Assembly (NCBI RefSeq): GCF_000722705.1
Contig: NZ_JPFW01000009.1
Location: 231,310 to 295,309 of the forward strand
DNA from: Streptococcus mitis
Lineage (GTDB): Bacteria > Bacillota > Bacilli > Lactobacillales > Streptococcaceae
DNA length: 64,000 bases
Reading direction: 5' to 3'
The notes under the pieces: model-generated
What the model was told of the DNA's origin: nothing
Seen by the model: the letters and a program-made list of their open reading frames with translations, nothing else
Database searches by the model: none
Part shown: positions 1 through 10,476 of the stretch, one piece after another
Layout: every line of letters begins with the position of its first letter
How positions within the stretch are numbered: the stretch's first letter is position 1
Program-made: the position numbers and the translations under genes

Positions 1-1
1 C

Positions 2-1060
2 TCTGAAAAAGTCGTTGGTCAGTCCATCATGAAGATTATCCAAGGTATTGAAGGACGTATCATCTTTGCATCCTTTGCCTCAAATATCTTCCGTCTCCAA
101 CAAGCAACAGAAGCTGCTGTTAAGACTGGACGTAAGATTGCGGTCTTTGGTCGTTCGATGGAAAAGGCCATTGTTAACGGAATCGACCTTGGATACATTA
201 AAGCTCCTAAGGGAACCTTTATCGAGCCAAATGAAATCAAAGACTATCCTGCAGGCGAAGTTCTCATCCTCTGTACAGGTAGTCAGGGTGAGCCGATGGC
301 AGCCCTCTCTCGTATCGCCAACGGAACCCACCGTCAGGTGCAACTCCAACCAGGTGATACGGTTATCTTCTCTTCTAGCCCAATCCCTGGAAACACTACT
401 AGCGTCAACAAGCTGATTAACATCATTTCTGAAGCTGGTGTCGAAGTTATCCACGGTAAAGTGAACAATATCCATACATCTGGACACGGTGGTCAGCAAG
501 AGCAAAAACTCATGCTCCGCTTGATTAAGCCAAAATACTTCATGCCTGTCCACGGTGAATACCGCATGCAAAAAGTCCACGCTGGACTAGCAGTGGATAC
601 TGGTGTTGAGAAGGACAATATCTTTATCATGAGCAATGGCGATGTACTTGCCCTTACTGCTGACTCAGCTCGTATCGCAGGTCATTTCAACGCCCAAGAC
701 ATCTATGTCGATGGAAATCGTATCGGCGAAATCGGTGCCGCTGTCCTCAAAGACCGTCGTGATTTATCTGAAGACGGTGTCGTTCTAGCAGTCGCAACTG
801 TTGACTTCAAGTCACAGATGATTCTGTCTGGTCCAGATATCCTCAGCCGAGGCTTTGTCTACATGAGAGAATCTGGTGATTTGATTCGCCAAAGCCAACG
901 CATCCTCTTCAATGCAATTCGTATCGCACTGAAAAATAAGGACGCCAGCGTGCAATCTGTCAATGGTGCCATTGTCAACGCCATTCGCCCCTTCCTCTAT
1001 GAAAATACAGAACGTGAGCCGATTATCATCCCTATGATCCTCACACCAGATGAAGAATAA
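2..1060 (+). CDS. rnjA: Ribonuclease J, 3' part (5' end outside window)
   Basis: The reading frame is open from the window edge, so the metallo-beta-lactamase core is mostly missing. What is seen is the end of the beta-CASP region and the C-terminal part: a GSQGEP motif, SSSPIPGN, the SGHGGQQEQ segment, the metal-ligand motif PVHGEYRM, and the domain ending in a REPIIIPMI tail. These are typical of RNase J, which acts as endonuclease and 5'-3' exonuclease in mRNA turnover of Firmicutes. Streptococci carry J1 and J2 paralogues. The isoleucine-rich tail recalls J1, and in pneumococcus an RNase J gene lies next to mnmG, but the J1/J2 assignment is an inference. It converges on mnmG and is followed by a terminator. 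Confidence 0.88.
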   Translation, partial: SEKVVGQSIMKIIQGIEGRIIFASFASNIFRLQQATEAAVKTGRKIAVFGRSMEKAIVNGIDLGYIKAPKGTFIEPNEIKDYPAGEVLILCTGSQGEPMAALSRIANGTHRQVQLQPGDTVIFSSSPIPGNTTSVNKLINIISEAGVEVIHGKVNNIHTSGHGGQQEQKLMLRLIKPKYFMPVHGEYRMQKVHAGLAVDTGVEKDNIFIMSNGDVLALTADSARIAGHFNAQDIYVDGNRIGEIGAAVLKDRRDLSEDGVVLAVATVDFKSQMILSGPDILSRGFVYMRESGDLIRQSQRILFNAIRIALKNKDASVQSVNGAIVNAIRPFLYENTEREPIIIPMILTPDEE

Positions 1061-1068
1061 GTCAACAA

Positions 1069-1095
1069 AACAGCCCCGTCTTCGGAGCTGTTTTT
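1069..1095 (+). terminator. Rho-independent terminator of the RNase J gene
   Basis: A ten-base-pair stem with one mismatch and a TCTT loop is followed by five T residues, eight bases after the stop codon. Confidence 0.8.
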
Positions 1096-1120
1096 CTCTA
1101 TGTTTTATTTTGAGGTTGAA

Positions 1121-1260
1121 ACTCAATAAAAATCGAAATCAGACTAGAAGGCTAGGCGAAAGCATAACTTAAGCTAGCTCCCATAGTTCGGGGAACTATG
1201 GGAGGCTGTAGATGAATCAAAGCCAAGCTTTGAACTCATTCGTAAGAAGCCGACGACGTA
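1121..1260. repeat. BOX-like intergenic element, variant with two hairpins
   Basis: The segment starts with a boxC-like run (ACTCAATAAAAATC) and has a perfect 12-bp stem with a GGG loop (1178-1189 with 1193-1204). A 6-bp, 3-base-loop hairpin follows (1218-1223 with 1227-1232) and the element ends in a CGACGTA tail. The element at 4972-5125 has the same framework with different stem sequences. It fills the gap between the convergent RNase J and mnmG genes and may help end transcription of mnmG. The relation to the pneumococcal BOX family is judged from the shared framework by eye. Confidence 0.6.
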
Positions 1261-3174
1261 TCATTTTGATTTTTGAAGAGTTTTAGAAATACTACGATTT
1301 TTACCTTCAAGATACACCATCAAAATAGAAATATCTGCTGGGTTTACTCCCGAAATACGGCTGGCTTGGCCGATGGTTTCTGGATTGATGAGTTTGAACT
1401 TCTGACGGGCTTCTGTTGCGATAGAATCAATATCATCCCAATCAATATTAGCTGGAATGCGTTTTTCTTCCATGCGTTTCATCTTGGCAACCTGATCCAT
1501 GGCTTTGGAAATATAGCCTTCGTACTTGATTTCTGTTTCAATCAATTCGATAATCTTGTCATCCAAGTCCTCGGCAGCTGGTCCGATGAAAGCCACCACA
1601 TCTTGGTAAGAAACTTCTGGACGGCGAAGAAATTCCTTGGCTGTCACCGCATCGGTCAACGGCTTAAAGCCCATCTCCTCAACCTTGGCATTGGTTTCCT
1701 TGACTGGCTTAAGTTTGATGCTATCGAGACGCTTCATCTCATTGTCAAATTGATTTTTCTTGATTTCAAAACGAGCCCAGCGTTCATCATCCACAAGGCC
1801 AATCTCGCGTCCCATCTCTGTCAAACGCATATCAGCATTGTCATGACGGAGAATGAGACGGTATTCAGCACGACTAGTCAATAGGCGGTAGGGTTCAATG
1901 GTTCCCTTGGTCACCAAGTCATCAATCATCACCCCGATATAACCGTCACTGCGCTTCAAAATCAACTCAGGCTTGCCTTGGACTTTCAGAGCCGCATTGA
2001 TACCAGCGATAATCCCTTGGCCAGCAGCTTCTTCGTAACCTGACGTTCCATTTGTCTGGCCAGCAGTAAAAAGTCCTGAGATTTTCTTGGTTTCCAAAGT
2101 CGCACGCAACTGGTGAGGCAAGACCATGTCGTACTCGATAGCATAACCTGTTCGCATCATCTCTGCATTTTCCAAACCTTTGATAGAATGAACCAACTCA
2201 CGCTGTACATCCTCTGGCAGACTGGTTGATAGGCCTTGAACATAGACTTCCTCTGTATTGCGACCTTCTGGCTCTAAGAAGAGTTGGTGGCGTTCCTTGT
2301 CCGCAAAGCGCACAATCTTGTCCTCAATTGACGGACAGTAACGAGGCCCTACTCCCTTGACCACACCTGTAAACATAGGCGCACGGTGGAGGTTGTTTTG
2401 GATAATCTCATGACTGGTACCATTGGTGTAGGTCAACCAGCATGGCACTTGGTCCTTGACATAATCCTCATCACGTGAAGTATAGGAGAAGTGATTTGGC
2501 GCTTCGTCCCCTGGCTGAATCTCTGTCACGTCGTAGTTGATCGAAGAAGCCTTGACACGTGGAGGTGTTCCTGTCTTGAAACGACCAATTTCGAGTCCCA
2601 GTTCCTTAAGGTTATCAGCAAGGTTAATCGAAGCTAGACTGTGATTTGGTCCTGACGAGTACTTGAGGTCTCCGATGATAATTTCCCCACGGAGGGCAGT
2701 CCCTGTCGTCACGATAACAGCCTTGGCAGCATACTCTTGATGGGTCGCTGTACGAACACCGACAACCTTGCCATCTTCCACCAAAATCTCATCAATCATG
2801 GTCTGACGAAGGGTCAGATTTTCTTGATTTTCAACCGTCTTGCGCATTTCCTTAGAGTAAAGTTCCTTGTCAGCCTGCGCACGAAGGGCACGGACAGCTG
2901 GCCCCTTCCCTGTGTTGAGCATCTTCATCTGGATGTAAGTCTTGTCAATGGTTTTGGCCATCTCGCCTCCGAGGGCATCGACTTCACGCACGACAATCCC
3001 TTTGGCAGAACCACCGATAGAGGGATTACAAGGCATGAAAGCCAGCATTTCAATGTTGATGGTCGCAAGCAAGACCTTGCAACCCATACGACTAGCAGCT
3101 AGGGAAGCCTCAACTCCCGCGTGTCCCGCACCAATTACAATAATATCGTATTCTTCTGTAAAATGATAAGTCAT
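1261..3174 (-). CDS. mnmG: MnmG (GidA), tRNA U34 modification FAD enzyme
   Basis: The 637-residue product has the usual length for the family. It opens with an FAD-binding Rossmann motif (GAGHAGVEA, about residues 15-23), then PCNPSIGG near residue 50 and RTGYAIEYD, and ends with the helical MnmE-binding domain (SRISGVNP). With MnmE it installs the carboxymethylaminomethyl group at position 5 of wobble uridine 34 in several tRNAs, using FAD, NADH and methylene-tetrahydrofolate. It lies 9 bases downstream of the Nudix gene and is probably co-transcribed with it. mnmA, which thiolates the same uridine at C2, is two genes away. A BOX-like element lies directly after its stop. Confidence 0.97.
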   Translation of the reverse strand: MTYHFTEEYDIIVIGAGHAGVEASLAASRMGCKVLLATINIEMLAFMPCNPSIGGSAKGIVVREVDALGGEMAKTIDKTYIQMKMLNTGKGPAVRALRAQADKELYSKEMRKTVENQENLTLRQTMIDEILVEDGKVVGVRTATHQEYAAKAVIVTTGTALRGEIIIGDLKYSSGPNHSLASINLADNLKELGLEIGRFKTGTPPRVKASSINYDVTEIQPGDEAPNHFSYTSRDEDYVKDQVPCWLTYTNGTSHEIIQNNLHRAPMFTGVVKGVGPRYCPSIEDKIVRFADKERHQLFLEPEGRNTEEVYVQGLSTSLPEDVQRELVHSIKGLENAEMMRTGYAIEYDMVLPHQLRATLETKKISGLFTAGQTNGTSGYEEAAGQGIIAGINAALKVQGKPELILKRSDGYIGVMIDDLVTKGTIEPYRLLTSRAEYRLILRHDNADMRLTEMGREIGLVDDERWARFEIKKNQFDNEMKRLDSIKLKPVKETNAKVEEMGFKPLTDAVTAKEFLRRPEVSYQDVVAFIGPAAEDLDDKIIELIETEIKYEGYISKAMDQVAKMKRMEEKRIPANIDWDDIDSIATEARQKFKLINPETIGQASRISGVNPADISILMVYLEGKNRSISKTLQKSK

Positions 3175-3183
3175 ATTTCTCTC

Positions 3184-3639
3184 CTATTCCTCAAGATGAA
3201 TGTGTCTTAGTTGGCCGTCCCAAGTTGGTAGGGCCGTTTTTAAAAAGGCTGGAACTAGTTGGAAATCCTGGAGCTGGTCCAAGTCAATCCACTCACAGGG
3301 TTGCCTTTTCTCATCTTCCTGCATGGTCAATCGGGCATCTTCAAGCAAGTCTACCAAATAATGAAACTCGATGTTGTGATAATAAACACCGTCTTGTTCA
3401 AAACGATTTTCAACCACAAAAGCTAGCTGTTCAGCTTGAGCTTTTACACCCAGTTCTTCCCTCACTTCACGGACTACTGCGTCTTCCGTGCTTTCATTGA
3501 CTTGAATCGCACCGCCGATAGTGTAATACTTGCCCTTATCTCTGGTAACTAGAAGCTTGCGATTTTGGAGAATCAAGGCTGTCGCCCGAACTCCAAAAAC
3601 TGTATTTCCTACTTTTGTCCGAAAGTCTTGTTGAGTCAT
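3184..3639 (-). CDS. Nudix hydrolase family protein
   Basis: A complete Nudix box is visible: G-x5-E-x7-REVREELGV, starting with GAIQVNE at about residues 53-59. These hydrolases cleave nucleoside diphosphates linked to another moiety. The substrate here cannot be deduced. I start at MTQQDF because AAGGA precedes that ATG at good distance; a start nine codons upstream has no ribosome binding site. That gives 151 residues. It is the first gene of a two-gene unit with mnmG and has its own promoter inside the end of mnmA. Confidence 0.88.
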   Translation of the reverse strand: MTQQDFRTKVGNTVFGVRATALILQNRKLLVTRDKGKYYTIGGAIQVNESTEDAVVREVREELGVKAQAEQLAFVVENRFEQDGVYYHNIEFHYLVDLLEDARLTMQEDEKRQPCEWIDLDQLQDFQLVPAFLKTALPTWDGQLRHIHLEE

Positions 3640-3750
3640 TTTTATCCTTTCCCTTAAACGACACAAAAACAGTCAAAACTCCAAAGAAGTGCAGGACAAA
3701 AAAGCCTGCAACATCCATGAGCTTTGACCATCATTTCTATTGCTTTTATT

Positions 3751-3778
3751 ATTGTAGCAAATTGAGAAAATTTGTCAA
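3751..3778 (-). promoter_or_regulatory. Promoter of the Nudix-mnmG unit
   Basis: TTGACA (3773-3778) and TACAAT (3751-3756) on the minus strand are 16 bases apart, about 110 bases before the Nudix start and just after the mnmA stop. The 5' leader between them includes a TGCAGG/CCTGCA inverted repeat that could act as the mnmA terminator. Confidence 0.65.
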
Positions 3779-3779
3779 T

Positions 3780-5125
<1,346 letters not shown>

Positions 5126-5141
5126 TAAACGAAATGACTAG

Positions 5142-5182
5142 TTCACGATTGAAGGTCGTGTGTGCTTCACGATTGAAGGTCG
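5142..5182. repeat. Short tandem repeat, two 17-bp copies
   Basis: TTCACGATTGAAGGTCG occurs at 5142-5158 and 5166-5182, a 24-base period, between the BOX-like element and the next gene. No function is evident. Confidence 0.7.
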
Positions 5183-5221
5183 CTTGAGCAGTATTCATTA
5201 TAACATGCTTGGTTAGAGAAG

Positions 5222-5253
5222 ACAAGAAAGAGGCTGATAATCTACCAACCTCT
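5222..5253 (-). terminator. Probable terminator of the small membrane protein gene
   Basis: On the minus strand an 8-bp stem with one G-U pair (5246-5253 with 5229-5236) is followed by a short T-rich run, 20 bases after the stop codon. Confidence 0.5.
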
Positions 5254-5272
5254 GGTTTTATTGATAAAAACT

Positions 5273-5488
5273 TTAGTAATCATCATCTCTATAAAAATAT
5301 TTTCTATACACTCTTGATAATACCAAAATTAATACCAATATCATACCAAGAGCTATAATAATCGAATTTATTAGATTTATTTTAGTATATCCAATCACTA
5401 GTCCAATAATTGGACTAGTAGACATGCTTAGATATAATAAAAATGACAAAAAATGAATCTCACCAATTCCTGCAAAAAAATGTTTCAT
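5273..5488 (-). CDS. Small two-span membrane protein, function unknown
   Basis: This 71-residue product starts at MKHFFAG, chosen because GGAG lies nine bases upstream. Two further ATGs upstream lack a usable site. Two hydrophobic segments (about residues 12-32 and 38-58) are followed by a basic then acidic tail (SRVYRKYFYRDDDY). I do not recognise the family. It stands alone between mnmA and a bacteriocin-type ABC transporter, in the same direction. Size and topology would fit a bacteriocin immunity protein, but that is only an inference from context. Confidence 0.5.
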   Translation of the reverse strand: MKHFFAGIGEIHFLSFLLYLSMSTSPIIGLVIGYTKINLINSIIIALGMILVLILVLSRVYRKYFYRDDDY

Positions 5489-5989
5489 GTAATGATTCTC
5501 CATTTGCTCCATTAAATCCGTTTTATTTTAGAGTAGCATAAAATAAGCAATCCTTCAATAAAATTCATTGACGAAATACTATTCTAAAGCATTGATAACT
5601 CAGATTTCTCAGAATAGAGCTGTCCAAACTATCGAACAGATTAAATCCATACATATCCACGCAATTCTACGTTTAGAATTGCCATAAAATAAATGTTTTA
5701 GGGATATTCTAAGTCTTTGACTGCTTAAAATTTTACGTTCTGAAGGATTCTAAAGCTAGAATAGCATAAAAATCATGAAAATTGAACTATTCGAAGCTTC
5801 AGAGTCATACGATTTCCATAGGAAGTATCTTTTTAGTACGTGTGGTTAGGAGGTAATTTTAGTGAATCTCCCAAAAACAACCAATTTCCTATTTTTATCA
5901 ATCAAAAAATGTTGATAAATGAGTGTTTTAAAATTAAATTTTAAAGGTATCCTTAAATCTAAAGATTTTTGATAAGATTTCTGTATTTT
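5489..5989. other. AT-rich gap without a convincing gene
   Basis: About 500 bases hold no conserved coding frame. There are several imperfect copies of ATTCTAAAG / TAGAAT words. The only short frame with a good ribosome binding site is at 5862-5915 on the plus strand (AGGAGG, then GTG; 17 codons). Its product begins NLPKTTNF, which faintly recalls the start of ISL3-type transposases and may be a relic. Confidence 0.4.
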
Positions 5990-6619
5990 TCACAATTCAA
6001 TGATTCGATGACATTGTTGGGCTACATAAGCATCGTGGGTCACAATAATGACTGTTTTCCCCTCGCGATTCATCCCTAAGAGAAACTTCAAGACCAAATC
6101 TCTATTTTCAGGATCCAGAGAACCTGTTGGTTCATCGGCTAAAATCAGCTGGCTGGGTTTTAAGATGGCTCTAGCAACTGCAATTCGTTGTTGTTCACCA
6201 CCAGACAACTCGGAAACCTTTTGATGCAAAGTAGCTGACAAACCTACTCTCTCTAAAATCTCTTCCACCTTTTTGAGCTTGTCTTTCTTGGACAATTTCA
6301 CATATTTCAGCGCCAGCATGAGATTGTACTCGACCGTTTCATCATCAATCAGGGCAAAATTTTGAAACAGATAAGAGATATGTTCACGGATTATTGTTTG
6401 TGATTTAGCAGAATTGACTGCTAGATTTGTCTGACCAAAAATCTCATACCGTCCGCTATAATCACCATCTATCAAACCTAATAAATTTAACAAGGTCGAC
6501 TTACCACTACCACTCTTGCCAACAATGGCTACCAAATCCCCCTGATCAATCCTGAGAGACAAGTTATCCAAAATCACTTTTCCCCCAATGATTTTGGTAA
6601 TATTTTTCAACTCAATCAT
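5990..6619 (-). CDS. ABC transporter ATPase, bacteriocin-export/immunity type
   Basis: The 209-residue product has Walker A GKSGSGKST (about residues 34-42), the signature LSGGEQQR, Walker B LILADEPTGSLD, and an H-loop histidine in VTHD. The size and the D-loop fit the compact ATPases paired with DUF1430-type permeases in lactococcin-972-like bacteriocin loci. Its ATG overlaps the permease stop by four bases (ATGA), so translation is coupled. It is the last gene of the island, and the downstream gap has no strong terminator. Confidence 0.88.
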   Translation of the reverse strand: MIELKNITKIIGGKVILDNLSLRIDQGDLVAIVGKSGSGKSTLLNLLGLIDGDYSGRYEIFGQTNLAVNSAKSQTIIREHISYLFQNFALIDDETVEYNLMLALKYVKLSKKDKLKKVEEILERVGLSATLHQKVSELSGGEQQRIAVARAILKPSQLILADEPTGSLDPENRDLVLKFLLGMNREGKTVIIVTHDAYVAQQCHRIIEL

Positions 6620-8724
6620 AAGATACCCCCTTTCAATAACTCTACTAGACTTCTTTTCTCCATCCTAGAAGCCAAGACTAGCACAAATAGTATATCCAAA
6701 CATGTAAAACCTGCAAACAGTAGAAGTGGCAAGAGCGCATGGGCAAAGAAAATCAAGACTAGAAGAGGCAGACTATAGCCCAGCAAGAGCAGAACTAAGA
6801 GAGGACGGTAGCGATCGACCAGTTTCCACCCCATAAACTTCTTGGTAATGATATCTGTTCGCTTCAATAAGAAAGTTGTTACTAGTAAGAAGTAGGAAAT
6901 CATCATGCTAAGGAGACCAAACAAAGCAAAGAGTATATTAAGATTTCGAACTGCATCTCGATAAGAATCTACTTTCTCTTGTTGAATGGCTTGAATCGAT
7001 GAAAATTTTAAATAATTCCCATCTGATAATTTCTCAACTAACTCCGTAATCACTTTTTGATTTTGTTCTGTATTTTCAACTTTCATCGGGTTGTTTAAAC
7101 CTGTCGTTGACAAGCGAGTCTTTTCTTCCCACATCATGTCTTGATCATTTACCAGACTAATGATTGGATTGTGGAGGTTTTCCTTTCGCTCATTATTATA
7201 AGGGAAGAATGACCAATCTCCTTCATAGTAGGCAATTTCTACATCCATATCTTCTATTGTTTGCTTTTGCTGATCTTCATACCTCATAGAAAGATAGGCG
7301 ATGGATTTTCCCAAGAACTGATTCTTGCCTTCTTGTCCTTTATCACTGGCTGGCATCAAAATAACTTTTTTAGTGCTGGTATCTGGTAACTTGAATCCCT
7401 TGCTCTTTAGAAAATTGCTATTAGCATAGTAAACATCTACCTTATCAGGCAGTTGGTACTGCTGCACTTGTTCTGCTTTGATGACTGGTTTGATAGGAAG
7501 ACTCGCACTTCGCACATAATTTACTTGTATTTTTGCTATCAAATCTTGATAAAATTGGTAGAAATAATCTGTAGATTTCCCTGACCCTGCTAGCTCTTCT
7601 TGCCACAGGTTATCATTGAGTTGGAAGGTTTCTAAGGTCAAGTAATTCCCTTGGCTTACCCACTGTTGCTGATAAGCAAGTTCTTTGTTTTCTTGTTCTA
7701 GACTTCTGCCTACCCCAATCAGTAAGGCCGTCAGTAAAATAGTTGTCCCTATTTTCATCACATAATTGAAGATTAGACCAAGTTTGACAGATGAAAAACC
7801 TTTCAACATGGAACTAACTGTCATTTTCTGAATCATCAGGTAGGTCAGCCAACTGATGAACAAATACAACTGTAAAAGCAGAAATTGGGATAAGAGTAAA
7901 CTTGGGAACAGAAGTTTTGGTCTGTAGTCCAGCACTAAAAATAGCCCCAAGTCAATGACAAGACTTCCACCCAAGAGAAGATAAAAATTAGTCTTTACAA
8001 AACCAGCCAAAATCGCTCCGCTTTGAAAACCAAGTAACTTTTGAACCCCCACTCGTTTCATCTCCATCATCGGCTGATAAACTGTTACTAACACAAGAAG
8101 TAAAATAGCCAAGACAAAAACAATGGCAGATAAAAGCAAATCTCGATTTATGACTTCCACTGCACTTTTATAGGTAGGCTCTAGCAAGGTAGCCTGGTCT
8201 ATCTTGAAAAAATCGCTCCATTTCTGTACAATCCTATCCTTATCCATCTCTTGTGTAGAAGTTATCGTATAGCGACCATTTAAACTACGAGATGTATCCT
8301 TGATATAGGTTTGAAAAGTTATAAGCTGAATAGGCTTGGCTTTTAGAAAGGTCGGTATCGTACCAAGTTTATTAGAAATTTCTTTATTACTGTAGACTCC
8401 TTCACCATCTGTGGTAAAATCAAGAGAAGAAATCCCAAACTCTTGGTAGGGGAAGGTATCTTTATCAAAAACACCAGACTTGATTACCTCATCACCACTG
8501 TCTGTTTTGATGATGGAGACTTTGTACTCCTTTGATACATCCTCAAAAAATCGAAGAACAGACGCTGCAGGTTCGTTAATATCTTTCAAATACAAATCCA
8601 AAGAATCTACAGTCTTTCCCATTTCCCGAATCCGAACCGCTTCACGTGTGTAGTTTACATTAAAAACAAAAAAAGTGGTACACAGCAACAGCAGAAACAT
8701 ACAAAGATGACTGATTTTTTTCAT
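6616..8724 (-). CDS. Bacteriocin-associated integral membrane protein (DUF1430-like permease)
   Basis: The 702-residue protein has an N-terminal membrane segment, a long extracellular part, three to four membrane spans near residues 195-330, a second large extracellular domain, and three spans at the C-terminus. This FtsX/MacB-like layout is that of the bacteriocin-associated integral membrane family, the permease partner of the ATPase encoded next. I start at MKKISHL because GGGAGGT precedes it; the open frame runs 20 codons further without a site. The pair probably exports or gives immunity to a secreted bacteriocin; which of the two cannot be told from sequence. Confidence 0.85.
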   Translation of the reverse strand: MKKISHLCMFLLLLCTTFFVFNVNYTREAVRIREMGKTVDSLDLYLKDINEPAASVLRFFEDVSKEYKVSIIKTDSGDEVIKSGVFDKDTFPYQEFGISSLDFTTDGEGVYSNKEISNKLGTIPTFLKAKPIQLITFQTYIKDTSRSLNGRYTITSTQEMDKDRIVQKWSDFFKIDQATLLEPTYKSAVEVINRDLLLSAIVFVLAILLLVLVTVYQPMMEMKRVGVQKLLGFQSGAILAGFVKTNFYLLLGGSLVIDLGLFLVLDYRPKLLFPSLLLSQFLLLQLYLFISWLTYLMIQKMTVSSMLKGFSSVKLGLIFNYVMKIGTTILLTALLIGVGRSLEQENKELAYQQQWVSQGNYLTLETFQLNDNLWQEELAGSGKSTDYFYQFYQDLIAKIQVNYVRSASLPIKPVIKAEQVQQYQLPDKVDVYYANSNFLKSKGFKLPDTSTKKVILMPASDKGQEGKNQFLGKSIAYLSMRYEDQQKQTIEDMDVEIAYYEGDWSFFPYNNERKENLHNPIISLVNDQDMMWEEKTRLSTTGLNNPMKVENTEQNQKVITELVEKLSDGNYLKFSSIQAIQQEKVDSYRDAVRNLNILFALFGLLSMMISYFLLVTTFLLKRTDIITKKFMGWKLVDRYRPLLVLLLLGYSLPLLVLIFFAHALLPLLLFAGFTCLDILFVLVLASRMEKRSLVELLKGGIL

Positions 8725-8778
8725 AGAGATACCTCCCGTGAAGAGACTAAACTGGGAAAAACTAACTTTCCAATAAAG

Positions 8779-8832
8779 CCACACAGTGATTTTCTCAGCT
8801 TGATTATATTCAATGCTGAAAACACTGTGTGG
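8779..8832. terminator. Long imperfect inverted repeat between two island genes
   Basis: Arms beginning CCACACAGTG and ending CACTGTGTGG enclose a second stem (TCAGC/GCTGA). The structure follows the stop of the 8874-9461 gene and precedes the permease start by about 55 bases. It could be a partial terminator or an operator: the word ACACAGTG recurs over the -35 region of the regulator promoter at 11702-11709. Confidence 0.5.
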
Positions 8833-8873
8833 TTTTTGAATGTTTAGAGGTTAGTTTTTTGAACAATTGTCTA

Positions 8874-9461
8874 TCAGAATGTTCTTTTATCTGTCAATAA
8901 TCCTAGAAAATCTTGTCGTTTCAAGTCTGAGAAATGTTTGGTAGAAAGACTTCCTTTTTGAAGTCCATCATCTCTAACCTGCAAATAATAGCTATGTTGG
9001 CTTGTTTTAATTGTCAAAAAATCGCCAAATATAAAAACTCTTTTCCAGTTGCGAATCTCAAATTCTTTCATCTCTGATTTTGGAATGCGGATAAGTCCTT
9101 GTCGCAAATCACGATGGTGCTCACTTGTGAAAGTCATCCCATTCCCAAGATTTCTTATCAGTAGTTCATCTGGAGTCACCATCACCAGCGCTATTTTAGT
9201 TAAGAAAATTTCAACTGTTGGTGGTAAAATCGCCAAATTAAACCAAGGATGTAGGTAGCGATACGCTAAGAAATACTGAGGCTCCTCACCCAATCCTAGT
9301 TGTTTATATAAGGCCTTGACCTCACTATCTAACCTCGCTTCAAAAGACACATCCGAATGCGCTTCTTCCTTCTTCTGATTAAAATAACGCATCCAGACTA
9401 GAAAACCTATAAAGACTATAATAAATATTCCTGATAAGAGATATTTTACATTGTAGTTCAT
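8874..9461 (-). CDS. Membrane-anchored protein of the bacteriocin island, function unknown
   Basis: The 195-residue product has one N-terminal membrane span (about residues 7-24) and a soluble remainder rich in alternating beta-strand-like residues (PDELLIRNLGNGMTF, TIKTSQHSYYLQV). This looks like a PH-like or lipocalin-like fold, judged by eye only. AGGAGG stands nine bases before the ATG. Its place between the bacteriocin-like gene and the transporter suggests a role in immunity or export. I do not recognise the family. Confidence 0.65.
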   Translation of the reverse strand: MNYNVKYLLSGIFIIVFIGFLVWMRYFNQKKEEAHSDVSFEARLDSEVKALYKQLGLGEEPQYFLAYRYLHPWFNLAILPPTVEIFLTKIALVMVTPDELLIRNLGNGMTFTSEHHRDLRQGLIRIPKSEMKEFEIRNWKRVFIFGDFLTIKTSQHSYYLQVRDDGLQKGSLSTKHFSDLKRQDFLGLLTDKRTF

Positions 9462-9583
9462 CGCTTAACCTCCTGATTTATCGGTTTAATCTAATCAACA
9501 TAGGGTAGGGACGACTTATATTATGGTATATTGAAGTTAGAACAACAACTACATTAAATTTAGCTAAATTAGATGAGGTAACT

Positions 9584-9781
9584 TTAGCTTATTAACTTTA
9601 GTAAGCAAGAGAGAGTCTTATTTTTTCTTTTTATCATTGAAAAAATAAAAATAAAATTTTCAGTCATCAGTGTTACAATAAAAAGTTCAATTAAATCAGT
9701 TAATTTTATCCTCATCCTAAACCAAATAATATAGGCTAAGATAGTGCAAACCGTTACTGTATATTTTATTGGTTTAAACAT
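9584..9781 (-). CDS. Tiny membrane protein overlapping the bacteriocin-like gene; candidate immunity protein
   Basis: The frame encodes 65 residues with two hydrophobic segments (about 5-21 and 28-48) and a lysine-rich end (MIKRKNK). Its ATG lies 16 bases inside the end of the upstream secreted-protein gene, with no clear ribosome binding site, so it would depend on translational coupling. Small cationic membrane proteins encoded directly after a bacteriocin are the usual form of immunity protein; here that is inference from position. It could also be a spurious frame. Confidence 0.45.
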   Translation of the reverse strand: MFKPIKYTVTVCTILAYIIWFRMRIKLTDLIELFIVTLMTENFIFIFSMIKRKNKTLSCLLKLIS

Positions 9782-10323
9782 TTTAAACTATACCATGACA
9801 AAGTAGCTAAAATTGCCGCACCAGAAGTTTTTACGGTAGATTTTAATACCAATTTTGCAATCTTTGGCCACGCTTTCTTTTGAATAAGTCCTGATAGCCC
9901 TCCCAGACCTCCACCGAATATATCTGTTAATAAATTTATTCCTAAAAAGTCTATAGTTGAATCCATCATACAACTCATCCAACTCCTAGAATAAAAATCA
10001 GACTTCATATTCGACAGAACTATATCTGTTTCCTTTGGATCCGATAATATTCGAATTCCCTCCGCTATATAAGGAGCTTGTGCTTTACCATAAGTCTGTT
10101 GTAAAGCATCCATATCAATCACTCGATTACCATTTTCATCTAAGTAACTAGCAATTTCAAATAAATAACGAAATTCAGATGCTATTTCTCTTTCTTCGGA
10201 AGTCAATTGAATACTAGGTGATGAATTGTCATCCGCATAAGCCACAAAGCTAGGGATTGACACTGCGCTCAACATCGTGATAATCATTAACAAACTTAAA
10301 CTTTTACTCAATCTATTAAACAT
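9766..10323 (-). CDS. Sec-secreted bacteriocin-like protein (streptococcin A-M57-like)
   Basis: The 185-residue precursor has a classical signal peptide: basic start, hydrophobic core, and likely cleavage after AYA near residue 30. The mature acidic part contains EEREIASEFRYL. The C-terminal third turns hydrophobic and glycine-rich (FGGGLGGLSGLIQ), then lysine-rich and hydrophobic to the end. No double-glycine leader is present. A Sec-dependent linear bacteriocin of about this size, streptococcin A-M57, is known in S. pyogenes, and the layout is similar, but homology needs checking. GGAGG precedes the start. A -10 box TATAAT (10400-10405) has no good -35, which suggests activator dependence. 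Confidence 0.6.
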   Translation of the reverse strand: MFNRLSKSLSLLMIITMLSAVSIPSFVAYADDNSSPSIQLTSEEREIASEFRYLFEIASYLDENGNRVIDMDALQQTYGKAQAPYIAEGIRILSDPKETDIVLSNMKSDFYSRSWMSCMMDSTIDFLGINLLTDIFGGGLGGLSGLIQKKAWPKIAKLVLKSTVKTSGAAILATLSWYSLKCLNQ

Positions 10324-10399
10324 CTTTCTACCTCCAGTCTATCGGTTATTCTATTCAATTGTCATAAAAGCAATTTAAAAATATCATTTTAGTTCCCCT

Positions 10400-10405
10400 A
10401 TTATA
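10400..10405 (-). promoter_or_regulatory. -10 box of the bacteriocin-like gene, weak -35
   Basis: TATAAT is perfect on the minus strand, but the hexamer 17 bases upstream is CAATGG. A strong -10 with an absent -35 is typical of activated promoters. The word AAAATGATAT lies just downstream (10381-10390, minus strand) and recurs beyond the peptide gene promoter (10685-10694, plus strand). Confidence 0.5.
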
Positions 10406-10476
10406 CATTATTTAAAAATTATCCATTGGATTCGCCTTCCTTCTATCTCGTTTCATTTTAAACAACGAACGTACTC

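Noticed and set aside
5862-5915. 17-codon frame starting GTG with a strong AGGAGG site
   Set aside because: Too short to support, no promoter, and the start NLPKTTNF more likely reflects a transposase relic. I mention it only in the gap entry.
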